Shown: positions 1 through 8,788, counted from the first letter of the stretch. The stretch: 64,000 nt of DNA from Ryuthela nishihirai (GCA_038380435.1 JAWZYU010000124.1:186001-250000), one strand, 5' to 3'. Made by a program: numbers and translations. Notes: generated from the letters alone by a model not told the origin.

Positions 1-94
1 CGTATCCTCCATCGGGTGGAACCATCTTGGTGGCTGTGGTGGCGTTGGCACGCTCTTCCTCTACTCCCTTCGTCGCTGCAACTGGAACGGACAT
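1..94 (-). CDS. MCT-like transporter, gene copy 0, N-terminus only
   Basis: These bases encode the first 31 residues of the transporter on the minus strand; the start codon is at 92-94 and the rest lies before the window. The visible part is identical to the other copies and ends inside the DGGYGW motif. The same splice-acceptor-like sequence lies just upstream, with the exon edge at 115. The allele at residues 43 and 244 is outside the window, but the flanking markers (G at 269, C at 773) predict Ile43/Ala244. Confidence 0.9.
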   Translation of the reverse strand, partial: MSVPVAATKGVEEERANATTATKMVPPDGGY

Positions 95-340
95 GGTGGA
101 ATCCGGCTCAGGTCACTGCAAAAGAAGGAGAAAAAAAATTAATAATTAGAATTGGTAGAGCTAATATAAATCAGTAGTGCGTCGACTAAAGACCACTACA
201 GACTATGCTGAAGAATACTGAACCAAAGAGTAAGCGAAAAGGTTACTATGAGGTAAAGTCGGGAGCTGGAAAACGCACGTCTGTAGCTGTCAGTGGTCGC
301 AGAGCAAAGGGACGGGCGTTGCACTCAGTGGCACGAGTTG

Positions 341-420
341 TAAAACCCGTTGGCGTCAGGGGGAAAACCCAGGGGATTAGTAAAACCCGTTGGCGTCAGG
401 GAGAAAACCCACGGGTTTAC
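341..420. repeat. Two-copy 40-bp direct repeat with palindromic end
   Basis: 341-380 and 381-420 share TAAAACCCGTTGGCGTCAGG and the following GAAAACCCA. The second copy also has AAACCCGT at 383-390 facing its inverse ACGGGTTT at 411-418, a possible 8-bp stem. It recurs in each unit at the same offset (e.g. 5384-5463, 10427-10506). Because 40 is not a multiple of three, the two copies read in different frames, which argues against coding. It lies in the putative 5' intron or leader of the preceding gene. Confidence 0.75.
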
Positions 421-576
421 CTACTACCGGTCGTACAAGGTTCGGGTTTCGCGCTGCCATCTATGTGCAAGCATGGGAACTAATTTTTCTTCACCTATCC
501 CCATTTTTTTCTCTTGCTCCACCGAGTGGTACATATGTATATGTATATATATTTTTTTATTTCATTTTTTCCAGCG

Positions 577-610
577 TGACGTCACCTGCAAACGAGACAG
601 TGCTATATAT
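577..610. promoter_or_regulatory. Candidate core promoter: CRE-like palindrome plus TATA-like box
   Basis: TGACGTCA at 577-584 (GTGACGTCAC at 576-585) is a perfect CRE/ATF palindrome. TATATAT follows at 604-610. In the plus direction this is the usual CRE-then-TATA order, pointing to a transcript starting near 635. In the minus direction the TATA could serve the preceding transporter gene, with a start near the CRE and a donor at 421/420. Orientation is therefore open. Unchanged copies of the CRE start at 5620, 10663, 15706, 20751, 25796, 30838, 35880, 40924, 45967, 51011, 56054 and 61099. Confidence 0.35.
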
Positions 611-770
611 GCGAGAAGAATATGGGGCAAGTAGAGTATACACAAGTTTATTAAAGTTTATAAGATAACGATAGGAAATTTTAAAGTAATTTTCCTAATA
701 AAATAAACAACCAGTACCAAATGTTTCTAAAATAATTCAATACCAGATGTTTACCGATCGTCAAACTACT

Positions 771-776
771 CACGTG
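771..776. promoter_or_regulatory. CACGTG E-box-like site / candidate minus-strand splice donor, polymorphic between units
   Basis: CACGTG is the core of a bHLH E-box. Read on the minus strand it also gives CAC|GTGAGTAG, a plausible splice donor. In units 3, 4, 6, 11 and 12 the third base is A (10859, 15902, 25992, 51207, 56250), giving CAAGTG and destroying both the palindrome and the GT. The loss always accompanies the Thr43/Thr244 form of the gene on its left. Function is inferred only. Confidence 0.4.
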
Positions 777-1400
777 TTGACAATTCGATTTCGTTACCAT
801 CGTTGAATGGTTAATAATAGACTTTTTTTTCTTGAAATTTCCGTCATATCTATCTATTCTACCAACGCATGGAACTCCAGAAGAGTTTATCAAATGTTGT
901 TTTTGATCTAAATTGGGACTGATTTTGCTGTAGGAATCGTTTCCTCTGGCATAAACGTTAGAAAGGATCCAAATTAATATATTTTTGCCTTAACGAATAA
1001 TGGAGAAAAAAATGTCGTTTATTTAAATAAAATATCTCAGCTATTTTTGCCTAAATGAAACGGAAAATTTTCTTCTTATTAAATTCTTTCATTTGCTACA
1101 GTAAATAAGCCATTCTAGAGTAAATAAGCTATTATATTAAGCTTATTTTGCTAGAGTAAATAAGCTTTCATTTGCTAGAGTAATTTCTAACCGCTTGGGT
1201 GAAGTTACCTTTACGTTTTGCCCTGCTATGCTTGTTTGGGAAAAGCTTTTCTGAATATCCTTTAATTACTCTATATGATTTCGCAAACGTATATCAGTTT
1301 ATAAGGGGACATCGTATTTTGAAGTTTTCCGATTTATTGGTATATATAGTGTGAGGTAATTCTGTCGGAATAATTTTTCACTGCATAAGAAACTAACGGC

Positions 1401-2060
1401 TACTCACCACACTTCCCTTAATTGTCCGGATGATTTTAGAGAGGTATAAAAGTGTAAAACTGAAAAATGAATCTAACACGGAAAAATCTAAATCTGACAA
1501 CAAAGGACAACCTATATATGACGTAGCAACGGTCTGCCCTACGCAACAGTACTCTCTGAAGGCTTTCATATCGTATATTATTTTCGCTGCGCAACAATTG
1601 GAATTCGAAAAAAACAATTGTTGTTCCTCAATTGTTATCGGTTGGCTTCGAAAAACGATGCTATGGATTCGTGGTTGTTTTACTCGGCCTTTGATCGAAC
1701 GGAGACTTCCATTCCCTTTCCTTCCTGTCGACGGAGAATTTCAGAGCAAGTGTGTTATGCGATCCCTTTTTTTTTTTTGTCACACTATCGTTTTATTTCT
1801 TTTAGTTCTTCTGTAGGAGAGGGTCTATGGGTTGTGCGATCCATTTAGAGGTTCGATCGTGCCCATACCTGTGCTTTCCACAGACGTGAGTTATATGCTG
1901 TTTCTCCTAGAGTAGAGTGATTCACTGGATTTTGTTTTTTTTAAAGGTTTCCTAGGTTTTCCTTAGGAATTGGCATTATTCCTGGGATTTTATTTGCTCA
2001 CTTGTTCCTACCGCTTGGGTCGTGTCGGTCTTTCTTACTTCTGAGCAGCACTTTTTTTGC
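1401..2060. other. Spacer with homopolymer runs, no gene supported
   Basis: Contains a candidate minus-strand donor (GTG|GTGAGT at 1408/1407), clustered CAATTG motifs at about 1595-1640, a T12 run at 1767-1778 (T9 in units 6 and 7) and a T4-G-T8 run around 1934 (14 T in units 4, 5, 8, 12 and 13). A short plus frame crosses the T12 run, and the 3-bp deletion keeps it open, but it has no recognisable domain or composition. Same in all units. Confidence 0.5.
1445..1452 (+). promoter_or_regulatory. Plus-strand TATA box candidate (TATAAAAG)
   Basis: A near-consensus TATA box in the context AGAGGTATAAAAGTG. It would start a plus-strand RNA near 1475, antisense to the transporter genes. No coding frame fits it well: the 128-codon frame beginning at 1430 starts upstream of the TATA box. 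A donor-like AC|GTGAGTTA follows near 1886. Present in every unit. Could be chance in AT-rich DNA. Confidence 0.25.
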
Positions 2061-2450
2061 ACACAATGGGCTAAAGGTCCAGGTCCCATAGACCACGAAG
2101 GCTCAGAGTAGGTTGGGGGGTACCCACTGGATCACCCAGTGGGGGGACAAGATGGTAGAGTCCCCTCAAGGCCATCCAGCGTGTTCTTTAACGTGCACAG
2201 GATATGGCCCTCCCGCACACGGAGCCACGGCCTAATGTCCCATCCGACGGACGGAGGTCATTCCAATACCATCGGTGTCCTCTACTGACCGCGGGTAGGG
2301 CGGAGATTAATGTAAACGCAGGAAGAGACTTATGGGTGGAGGGTCACCAGCGTGTGAATTTACTTTTTAAGTGTTCTGACCTCCTCCTCCAACCCTTCGA
2401 ACAAAATAACAGGGAGGTGTTTTGTGAATTGGGTTTCGATGCCGTGTGAA
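2061..2450. repeat. GC-rich block resembling a dispersed invertebrate repeat
   Basis: A sharp switch from AT-rich spacer to GC-rich sequence. It contains TTTAACGTGCACAGGATA and CACACGGAGCCACGGCC, phrases like those in short dispersed repeats of many invertebrate genomes (recalled, not searched), and a perfect CCCACTGG/CCAGTGGG hairpin at 2123-2143. No tRNA promoter boxes were identified, so a SINE label is unproven. Copies: 7104, 12147, 17191, 22236, 27277, 32319, 37365, 42408, 47451, 52495, 57539 and 62584, each 390 bp. Units 6 and 7 have A instead of C at the 2270-equivalent. The 81-codon open frame inside is not convincing. Confidence 0.4.
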
Positions 2451-2465
2451 AATAATTTAATGTTT

Positions 2466-3290
2466 GGTGTATTCCCCCGCTCTAAGGAGAAGTGGTTATG
2501 TGGTTAGGGTGTAGGTGTCGCGTGAAATTTTTTCGGTGTACTCTCCCCCCTAACAGGAAGGGGTTATGTGGCTTGGTTTTAGGTAGCGTGTGAAAATTTT
2601 TTTGTGTATTCCCCCCCCCTCTAAGAGGAAGGGGTTATGTTGGTTGGGTGTAGGTATCGTGTGAAATTTTTTCGATGAACTCTCCCCCCCTAACAGGAAG
2701 GGGTCATGTCGGTTGGTTGTAGGTAGCTTGTGAAAATTTTTTGGTGTAATCCCACAGTCCAATAGGAAGGGGTTATTTGGGTTGGGTGTAGGTATCCTGT
2801 GAAAATTTTTCGGTGTACTCTCCCCCCCCATAAGAGGAAGGGGTTATGTTGGTTGGTTGTAGGTAGCGTGTGAAATTTTTTTGGTGTATTCCCACCGTCC
2901 AAAAGGAAGGGGTTATGTGGATTAGGTGTAGGTATCGTGTGAAATTTTTTCGGTGTACTCTCCCCCCCATAAGAGGAAGGGGTTATGTTGGTTGGTTGTA
3001 GGTAGCGTGTGAAATTTTTTTGGTGTATTCCCACCGTCCAAAAGGAAGGGGTTATGTGGATTAGGTGTAGGTATCGTGTGAAATTTTTTCGGTGTACTCT
3101 CCCCCCCCCCCCTTCCATAAGAGGAAGCGGCTATGTGGGTTGGTTGTAGGTAGCGTGTGAAAATTTTTTGGTGTATTCCCACCGTCCAATAGGAAGGGGT
3201 TGTGTGAAATTTTTTCGGTGTATCCCCCCCTCCTCTAAGAGGAAGGGGTTATGTGGGTTGGGTGTCGAGGACCTGTGAATTATTTTTTTT
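2466..3290. repeat. Minisatellite, ~12 monomers of ~70 bp (unit 1)
   Basis: Monomers begin with GGTGTA-like sequence at 2466, 2535, 2603, 2674, 2743, 2812, 2883, 2952, 3022, 3091, 3170 and 3217, mostly 68-71 bp apart (one 79, one shortened to 47). Each has a C-run or CCCACCGTCC segment, AGGAAGGGGTTATGT, TGTAGGTA and GTGTGAAATTTTTT. Two monomer types alternate, ending TATCG-GTGTGAAA and TAGCG-GTGTGAAA, so the underlying unit is a dimer of about 140 bp. G-rich on the plus strand, C-run length variable. It lies about 455 bp past the gene's stop codon. Confidence 0.9.
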
Positions 3291-3539
3291 TCTTTTGTAC
3301 CTTATTATGAAGTGTCGGGTGACTCTCAACTTCCCTTCACACTTTATCCAGGCTTAGGACTGGCAGTGCATTGCGCTGGCGTGTTTAAAAGTTGTCTGTC
3401 TCTCTGGTGGACTTGGTATCATAGCACAATGTGCAGAGTTTTACAACGACATAGAAAAAAGAATACAATGCACAGCAAAAGTGACATACAAACAATACAA
3501 ACATACAGGAAACAGCGAGAGTGTCTTCTCTTTGCTTTT
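3291..3539. other. Spacer between minisatellite and A-rich tract
   Basis: No gene supported. The open plus frame here begins at a GTG, not an ATG, and runs into the T-rich tract. One marker, C or T at 3367 (T in units 1, 6, 7 and 9), is a CpG/TpG difference. Confidence 0.5.
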
Positions 3540-3640
3540 AAGAAATTTTTTATATTTTTTTTTTTTTTATTTTTGAACATTTAAATTTTTTTTTTTTTAT
3601 TTTTGAACATTTAAATATTTTTTTTTTTTGGTTTTTTGAT
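3540..3640 (-). terminator. A-rich tract with two poly(A) signals downstream of gene copy 1
   Basis: Read on the minus strand, AATAAA occurs at 3596-3601 and 3566-3571, about 145 and 175 bases past the stop codon, within long A runs. The stretch is a 30-bp direct duplication (ATTTTTGAACATTTAAAT plus a T run, from 3569 and from 3599). The AATAAA hexamers probably end the transporter mRNA, but in so A-rich a tract they could be incidental. The same tract follows all 12 complete genes. Confidence 0.45.
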
Positions 3641-3745
3641 TTTCACTTAATTCTTCTTTCAGTTTTTCCTGTTTAGGATGCCAAACCCTTCCCGGACATG
3701 GCAGTCAGTCCCGGAAGGGGAGGCCGCTTCCCGATAGCTGCGACA
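3641..3745 (-). other. 3' UTR of gene copy 1
   Basis: The 105 bases after the stop codon: GC-rich next to the gene (to about 3685), then AT-rich. On the plus strand there is an acceptor-like pyrimidine tract ending TTCTTTCAG at 3661, but no credible plus-strand exon follows. Confidence 0.4.
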
Positions 3746-5137
3746 TCACACTGCGGTGGTGAAGACGTCGAGCCGTTCCTTGAGCGACGCTGCCGCCCGA
3801 CCCCTCCTCTGGATCAAGACAGCAGAGACGTGCAAGGCGACGCCGAAGGCCGTGGCCACACACATCTTCGATCCCATGAAGAGCAGGACTGCGCGGTCGC
3901 CACCGGTGGACCGGAGCAGTCCTGCCACGGGAGGGTAGATGAGGTTGGCCACTCCCTGGAAGAGCCGCACCAGGGTGAAGGTGCCGTTCATGTTGTCGAC
4001 TCCGTGATTCGAGCTAAGCAGGAGGGGGATCAGGATGGTCCACACTCCGGTTCCCACTCCTGCGGCGACGGAGGCAACAACAAGCTGCCAGTACTCGCGG
4101 CAGAAAGGCAGTGAGATGACGGCTGCAGCCGAGACGGAGACGGCCGCGATGTATTCGGCTGTCCTCGGCAGGGGAGAGCGGCTGGCGAGAAGACCATACG
4201 AGAGGCGCACGACCAGGTCGCCGGCAGCAGAGTAGGCGAGAAGCAGCATGGCACTGCTCTTCTCGATCCCCAGCGACTTGGCGTGCTGGGGAATGTAGTG
4301 CAGGAAGTGAGGGTTGCCCATACCCATCGCGAAGATGGAAGCGCTCGTGAGGAGGAACAGGCCGTCCGTGAGGAAACGGAGGGACAGCCTCTCGGCGACC
4401 ACCTTCGCGCAGGATCTGGGTGCCAGCTCTCCAGCTTCCGCGGGGGTCACGACGACGGCATCGTTGTTGCCGCCGGCGGGCACCTCGCGGAAGCGGCTCT
4501 CGGGCCGAACGAAGAGCAGGCCGCAGACTGCGATGAGCGTGAAGCAGCCGGCCAGCACGAGGAACGTGTAGTGCAGGCCGACCGCCAGCAGCAGCTCGTT
4601 GATCGCAGTGGGCAGGGCCATGGCCCCGAAGCAGCCTCCCGACAGGGCGACGGCCATCGCTGCCGGCCTCCGTGTCGTGAAGTACTTTCCAGTGCACACT
4701 ATGCCGGTGGTGATGGCAAAGGATGCACCGACCCCCATGAGGCCTCCAATGGTACCTATGAGGAAGGAACCGGAGGTGGCCAGGTAGCTGAGGGCAAGGC
4801 CAGCGCTGCACAGCAATCCGCCCAGACACACGAGCGGCCTGTATCCGAAGGTAGACATGAGGATCCCTGTCACCGGTGAGAAGACCAGCGATAGGGTTCC
4901 TAGCAGCCCCGGGATCCAGGCCGCCTGGGACGGAGATGTATCAGGAAACTCCAGGAAGATCGCCACCTTCAGAGCGCTGAAGGACTTGACGAATCCTGAA
5001 AGGAGAAAGATTATGAGAAAGCAGCCACCAGCGACGGCCCACCCGTATCCTCCATCGGGTGGAACCATCTTGGTGGCTGTGGTGGCGTTGGCACGCTCTT
5101 CCTCTACTCCCTTCGTCGCTGCAACTGGAACGGACAT
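3746..5137 (-). CDS. Monocarboxylate-transporter-like protein (SLC16/MCT family), gene copy 1
   Basis: Seen: a 463-residue open frame with an N-terminal tail (1-27), then about 12 hydrophobic segments (roughly 33-55, 72-92, 100-118, 124-147, 158-180, 188-210, 256-275, 294-316, 326-345, 350-374, 385-407, 415-442) and a short basic tail. The central loop is about 45 residues. DGGYGW at 28-33 and KYFTTRRPAAMAVALSGG at 151-168 match the two MCT signature regions. Lys51 and the Asp307-x3-Arg311 pair fall where MCT1 has Lys38, Asp302 and Arg306, residues known to couple proton and monocarboxylate. Inferred role: plasma-membrane transport of a monocarboxylate or similar small acid; the substrate cannot be assigned. 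The start is supported by a Kozak-like context and an in-frame TGA seven codons upstream. Alleles: Ile43, Ala244, Val340. Confidence 0.93.
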   Translation of the reverse strand: MSVPVAATKGVEEERANATTATKMVPPDGGYGWAVAGGCFLIIFLLSGFVKSFSALKVAIFLEFPDTSPSQAAWIPGLLGTLSLVFSPVTGILMSTFGYRPLVCLGGLLCSAGLALSYLATSGSFLIGTIGGLMGVGASFAITTGIVCTGKYFTTRRPAAMAVALSGGCFGAMALPTAINELLLAVGLHYTFLVLAGCFTLIAVCGLLFVRPESRFREVPAGGNNDAVVVTPAEAGELAPRSCAKVVAERLSLRFLTDGLFLLTSASIFAMGMGNPHFLHYIPQHAKSLGIEKSSAMLLLAYSAAGDLVVRLSYGLLASRSPLPRTAEYIAAVSVSAAAVISLPFCREYWQLVVASVAAGVGTGVWTILIPLLLSSNHGVDNMNGTFTLVRLFQGVANLIYPPVAGLLRSTGGDRAVLLFMGSKMCVATAFGVALHVSAVLIQRRGRAAASLKERLDVFTTAV

Positions 5138-5193
5138 GGTGGAATCCGGCTCAGGTCACTGCAAAAGAAGGAGAAAAAAAATTAATAATTAGA
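5138..5193 (-). other. 5' UTR end and 3' splice-acceptor-like site of gene copy 1
   Basis: On the minus strand, a branch-point-like CTAAT about 30 bases upstream and a T/C-rich tract lead into TTTTGCAG, ending at 5159. The exon would start at 5158 with TGA, in frame with the start codon and seven codons before it. This fixes the ATG at 5135-5137 and implies that an upstream non-coding exon is spliced on. The site recurs unchanged before all 13 start codons (exon edge 21 bases beyond each CDS end; 115 for the partial copy). Three candidate minus-strand donors lie upstream: TAG|GTAAAC at 5464/5463, CAC|GTGAGT at 5817/5816 and GTG|GTGAGT at 6451/6450. Transcript data would decide. Confidence 0.6.
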
Positions 5194-7508
5194 ATTGGTA
5201 GAGCTAATATAAATCAGTAGTGCGTCGACTAAAGACCACTACAGACTATGCTGAAGAATACTGAACCAAAGAGTAAGCGAAAAGGTTACTATGAGGTAAA
5301 GTCGGGAGCTGGAAAACGCACGTCTGTAGCTGTCAGTGGTCGCAGAGCAAAGGGACGGGCGTTGCACTCAGTGGCACGAGTTGTAAAACCCGTTGGCGTC
5401 AGGGGGAAAACCCAGGGGATTAGTAAAACCCGTTGGCGTCAGGGAGAAAACCCACGGGTTTACCTACTACCGGTCGTACAAGGTTCGGGTTTCGCGCTGC
5501 CATCTATGTGCAAGCATGGGAACTAATTTTTCTTCACCTATCCCCATTTTTTTCCCTTGCTCCACCGAGTGGTACATATGTATATGTATATATATTTTTT
5601 TATTTCATTTTTTCCAGCGTGACGTCACCTGCAAACGAGACAGTGCTATATATGCGAGAAGAATATGGGGCAAGTAGAGTATACACAAGTTTATTAAAGT
5701 TTATAAGATAACGATAGGAAATTTTAAAGTAATTTTCCTAATAAAATAAACAACCAGTACCAAATGTTTCTAAAATAATTCAATACCAGATGTTTACCGA
5801 TCGTCAAACTACTCACGTGTTGACAATTCGATTTCGTTACCATCGTTGAATGGTTAATAATAGACTTTTTTTTCTTGAAATTTCCGTCATATCTATCTAT
5901 TCTACCAACGCATGGAACTCCAGAAGAGTTTATCAAATGTTGTTTTTGATCTAAATTGGGACTGATTTTGCTGTAGGAATCGTTTCCTCTGGCATAAACG
6001 TTAGAAAGGATCCAAATTAATATATTTTTGCCTTAACGAATAATGGAGAAAAAAATGTCGTTTATTTAAATAAAATATCTCAGCTATTTTTGCCTAAATG
6101 AAACGGAAAATTTTCTTCTTATTAAATTCTTTCATTTGCTACAGTAAATAAGCCATTCTAGAGTAAATAAGCTATTATATTAAGCTTATTTTGCTAGAGT
6201 AAATAAGCTTTCATTTGCTAGAGTAATTTCTAACCGCTTGGGTGAAGTTACCTTTACGTTTTGCCCTGCTATGCTTGTTTGGGAAAAGCTTTTCTGAATA
6301 TCCTTTAATTACTCTATATGATTTCGCAAACGTATATCAGTTTATAAGGGGACATCGTATTTTGAAGTTTTCCGATTTATTGGTATATATAGTGTGAGGT
6401 AATTCTGTCGGAATAATTTTTCACTGCATAAGAAACTAACGGCTACTCACCACACTTCCCTTAATTGTCCGGATGATTTTAGAGAGGTATAAAAGTGTAA
6501 AACTGAAAAATGAATCTAACACGGAAAAATCTAAATCTGACAACAAAGGACAACCTATATATGACGTAGCAACGGTCTGCCCTACGCAACAGTACTCTCT
6601 GAAGGCTTTCATATCGTATATTATTTTCGCTGCGCAACAATTGGAATTCGAAAAAAACAATTGTTGTTCCTCAATTGTTATCGGTTGGCTTCGAAAAACG
6701 ATGCTATGGATTCGTGGTTGTTTTACTCGGCCTTTGATCGAACGGAGACTTCCATTCCCTTTCCTTCCTGTCGACGGAGAATTTCAGAGCAAGTGTGTTA
6801 TGCGATCCCTTTTTTTTTTTTGTCACACTATCGTTTTATTTCTTTTAGTTCTTCTGTAGGAGAGGGTCTATGGGTTGTGCGATCCATTTAGAGGTTCGAT
6901 CGTGCCCATACCTGTGCTTTCCACAGACGTGAGTTATATGCTGTTTCTCCTAGAGTAGAGTGATTCACTGGATTTTGTTTTTTTTAAAGGTTTCCTAGGT
7001 TTTCCTTAGGAATTGGCATTATTCCTGGGATTTTATTTGCTCACTTGTTCCTACCGCTTGGGTCGTGTCGGTCTTTCTTACTTCTGAGCAGCACTTTTTT
7101 TGCACACAATGGGCTAAAGGTCCAGGTCCCATAGACCACGAAGGCTCAGAGTAGGTTGGGGGGTACCCACTGGATCACCCAGTGGGGGGACAAGATGGTA
7201 GAGTCCCCTCAAGGCCATCCAGCGTGTTCTTTAACGTGCACAGGATATGGCCCTCCCGCACACGGAGCCACGGCCTAATGTCCCATCCGACGGACGGAGG
7301 TCATTCCAATACCATCGGTGTCCTCTACTGACCGCGGGTAGGGCGGAGATTAATGTAAACGCAGGAAGAGACTTATGGGTGGAGGGTCACCAGCGTGTGA
7401 ATTTACTTTTTAAGTGTTCTGACCTCCTCCTCCAACCCTTCGAACAAAATAACAGGGAGGTGTTTTGTGAATTGGGTTTCGATGCCGTGTGAAAATAATT
7501 TAATGTTT

Positions 7509-8333
7509 GGTGTATTCCCCCGCTCTAAGGAGAAGTGGTTATGTGGTTAGGGTGTAGGTGTCGCGTGAAATTTTTTCGGTGTACTCTCCCCCCTAACAGG
7601 AAGGGGTTATGTGGCTTGGTTTTAGGTAGCGTGTGAAAATTTTTTTGTGTATTCCCCCCCCCTCTAAGAGGAAGGGGTTATGTTGGTTGGGTGTAGGTAT
7701 CGTGTGAAATTTTTTCGATGAACTCTCCCCCCCTAACAGGAAGGGGTCATGTCGGTTGGTTGTAGGTAGCTTGTGAAAATTTTTTGGTGTAATCCCACAG
7801 TCCAATAGGAAGGGGTTATTTGGGTTGGGTGTAGGTATCCTGTGAAAATTTTTCGGTGTACTCTCCCCCCCCATAAGAGGAAGGGGTTATGTTGGTTGGT
7901 TGTAGGTAGCGTGTGAAATTTTTTTGGTGTATTCCCACCGTCCAAAAGGAAGGGGTTATGTGGATTAGGTGTAGGTATCGTGTGAAATTTTTTCGGTGTA
8001 CTCTCCCCCCCATAAGAGGAAGGGGTTATGTTGGTTGGTTGTAGGTAGCGTGTGAAATTTTTTTGGTGTATTCCCACCGTCCAAAAGGAAGGGGTTATGT
8101 GGATTAGGTGTAGGTATCGTGTGAAATTTTTTCGGTGTACTCTCCCCCCCCCCCCTTCCATAAGAGGAAGCGGCTATGTGGGTTGGTTGTAGGTAGCGTG
8201 TGAAAATTTTTTGGTGTATTCCCACCGTCCAATAGGAAGGGGTTGTGTGAAATTTTTTCGGTGTATCCCCCCCTCCTCTAAGAGGAAGGGGTTATGTGGG
8301 TTGGGTGTCGAGGACCTGTGAATTATTTTTTTT
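7509..8333. repeat. Minisatellite (unit 2)
   Basis: Same 12-monomer structure; C runs of 9 and 12 as in unit 1. Confidence 0.9.
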
Positions 8334-8788
8334 TCTTTTGTACCTTATTATGAAGTGTCGGGTGACTCTCAACTTCCCTTCACACTTTATCCAGGCTTAG
8401 GACTGGCAGCGCATTGCGCTGGCGTGTTTAAAAGTTGTCTGTCTCTCTGGTGGACTTGGTATCATAGCACAATGTGCAGAGTTTTACAACGACATAGAAA
8501 AAAGAATACAATGCACAGCAAAAGTGACATACAAACAATACAAACATACAGGAAACAGCGAGAGTGTCTTCTCTTTGCTTTTAAGAAATTTTTTATATTT
8601 TTTTTTTTTTTATTTTTGAACATTTAAATTTTTTTTTTTTTATTTTTGAACATTTAAATATTTTTTTTTTTTGGTTTTTTGATTTTCACTTAATTCTTCT
8701 TTCAGTTTTTCCTGTTTAGGATGCCAAACCCTTCCCGGACATGGCAGTCAGTCCCGGAAGGGGAGGCCGCTTCCCGATAGCTGCGACA

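Larger units (their letters stand above)
484..1400. other. AT-rich spacer with short CTAGAGTAAATAAGCT repeats
   Basis: Apart from the CRE/TATA and CACGTG sites listed separately, this stretch holds no convincing gene. There is a TATG/TATA microsatellite-like run at about 530-557. Near-copies of CTAGAGTAAATAAGC occur around 1098, 1115 and 1150, with a shorter one at 1178. AATAAGCT at 1123-1130 faces AGCTTATT at 1140-1147, an 8-bp stem with a 9-base loop. It recurs in all units; units 6 and 7 differ at 1253 and 1269. Confidence 0.6.
95..5137. repeat. Tandem unit 1 (5,043 bp)
   Basis: Reference unit. Marker alleles: G269, T512, C773, G1253, C1269, 12 T from 1767, G1934, C2270, A2488, T2493, T2504, 9 C in the first and 12 C in the second long poly-C run, G3121, T3367, C4120 (Val340), C4408 (Ala244), A5010 (Ile43). 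The other units are described relative to these positions. Confidence 0.97.

Noticed and set aside
205..483. Plus-strand 92-codon frame in the leader region
   Set aside because: It contains a 40-bp repeat read in two different frames, has no known domain, and two other overlapping frames are equally open.
1430..1816. Plus-strand 128-codon frame
   Set aside because: The only nearby TATA box (1445) lies inside it, the C-terminal part is coded by a T run and AT-rich sequence, and no family is recognised. The in-frame 3-bp deletion in units 6 and 7 is not enough evidence.
1850..1870. GGTTCGATCGT resembling a tRNA/SINE B box
   Set aside because: The B-box end does not match consensus, and no A box or cloverleaf could be found upstream.
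2204..2449. Plus-strand 81-codon frame in the GC-rich block
   Set aside because: It lies in repeat-like sequence and has no recognisable domain. Conservation among near-identical units carries no information.
2466..3290. CRISPR-like array
   Set aside because: Monomers are contiguous and similar along their whole length, with no unique spacers; it is a minisatellite in animal DNA.
2690..3320. Minus-strand frames of 142 or 166 codons over the minisatellite
   Set aside because: They are translations of ~70-bp repeats, and their length changes with a single C in a homopolymer run between units, so they are not conserved as proteins.
3312..3584. Plus-strand 90-codon frame
   Set aside because: It starts at GTG in a eukaryotic context and ends in a Phe-rich translation of the T tract.
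4283..4879. Long plus-strand frame (198 codons) and a 271-codon minus frame at 4014-4829, in every unit
   Set aside because: Both overlap the transporter gene in other frames. They arise from GC-rich third positions and show Arg/His/Gly-rich composition with no domain.
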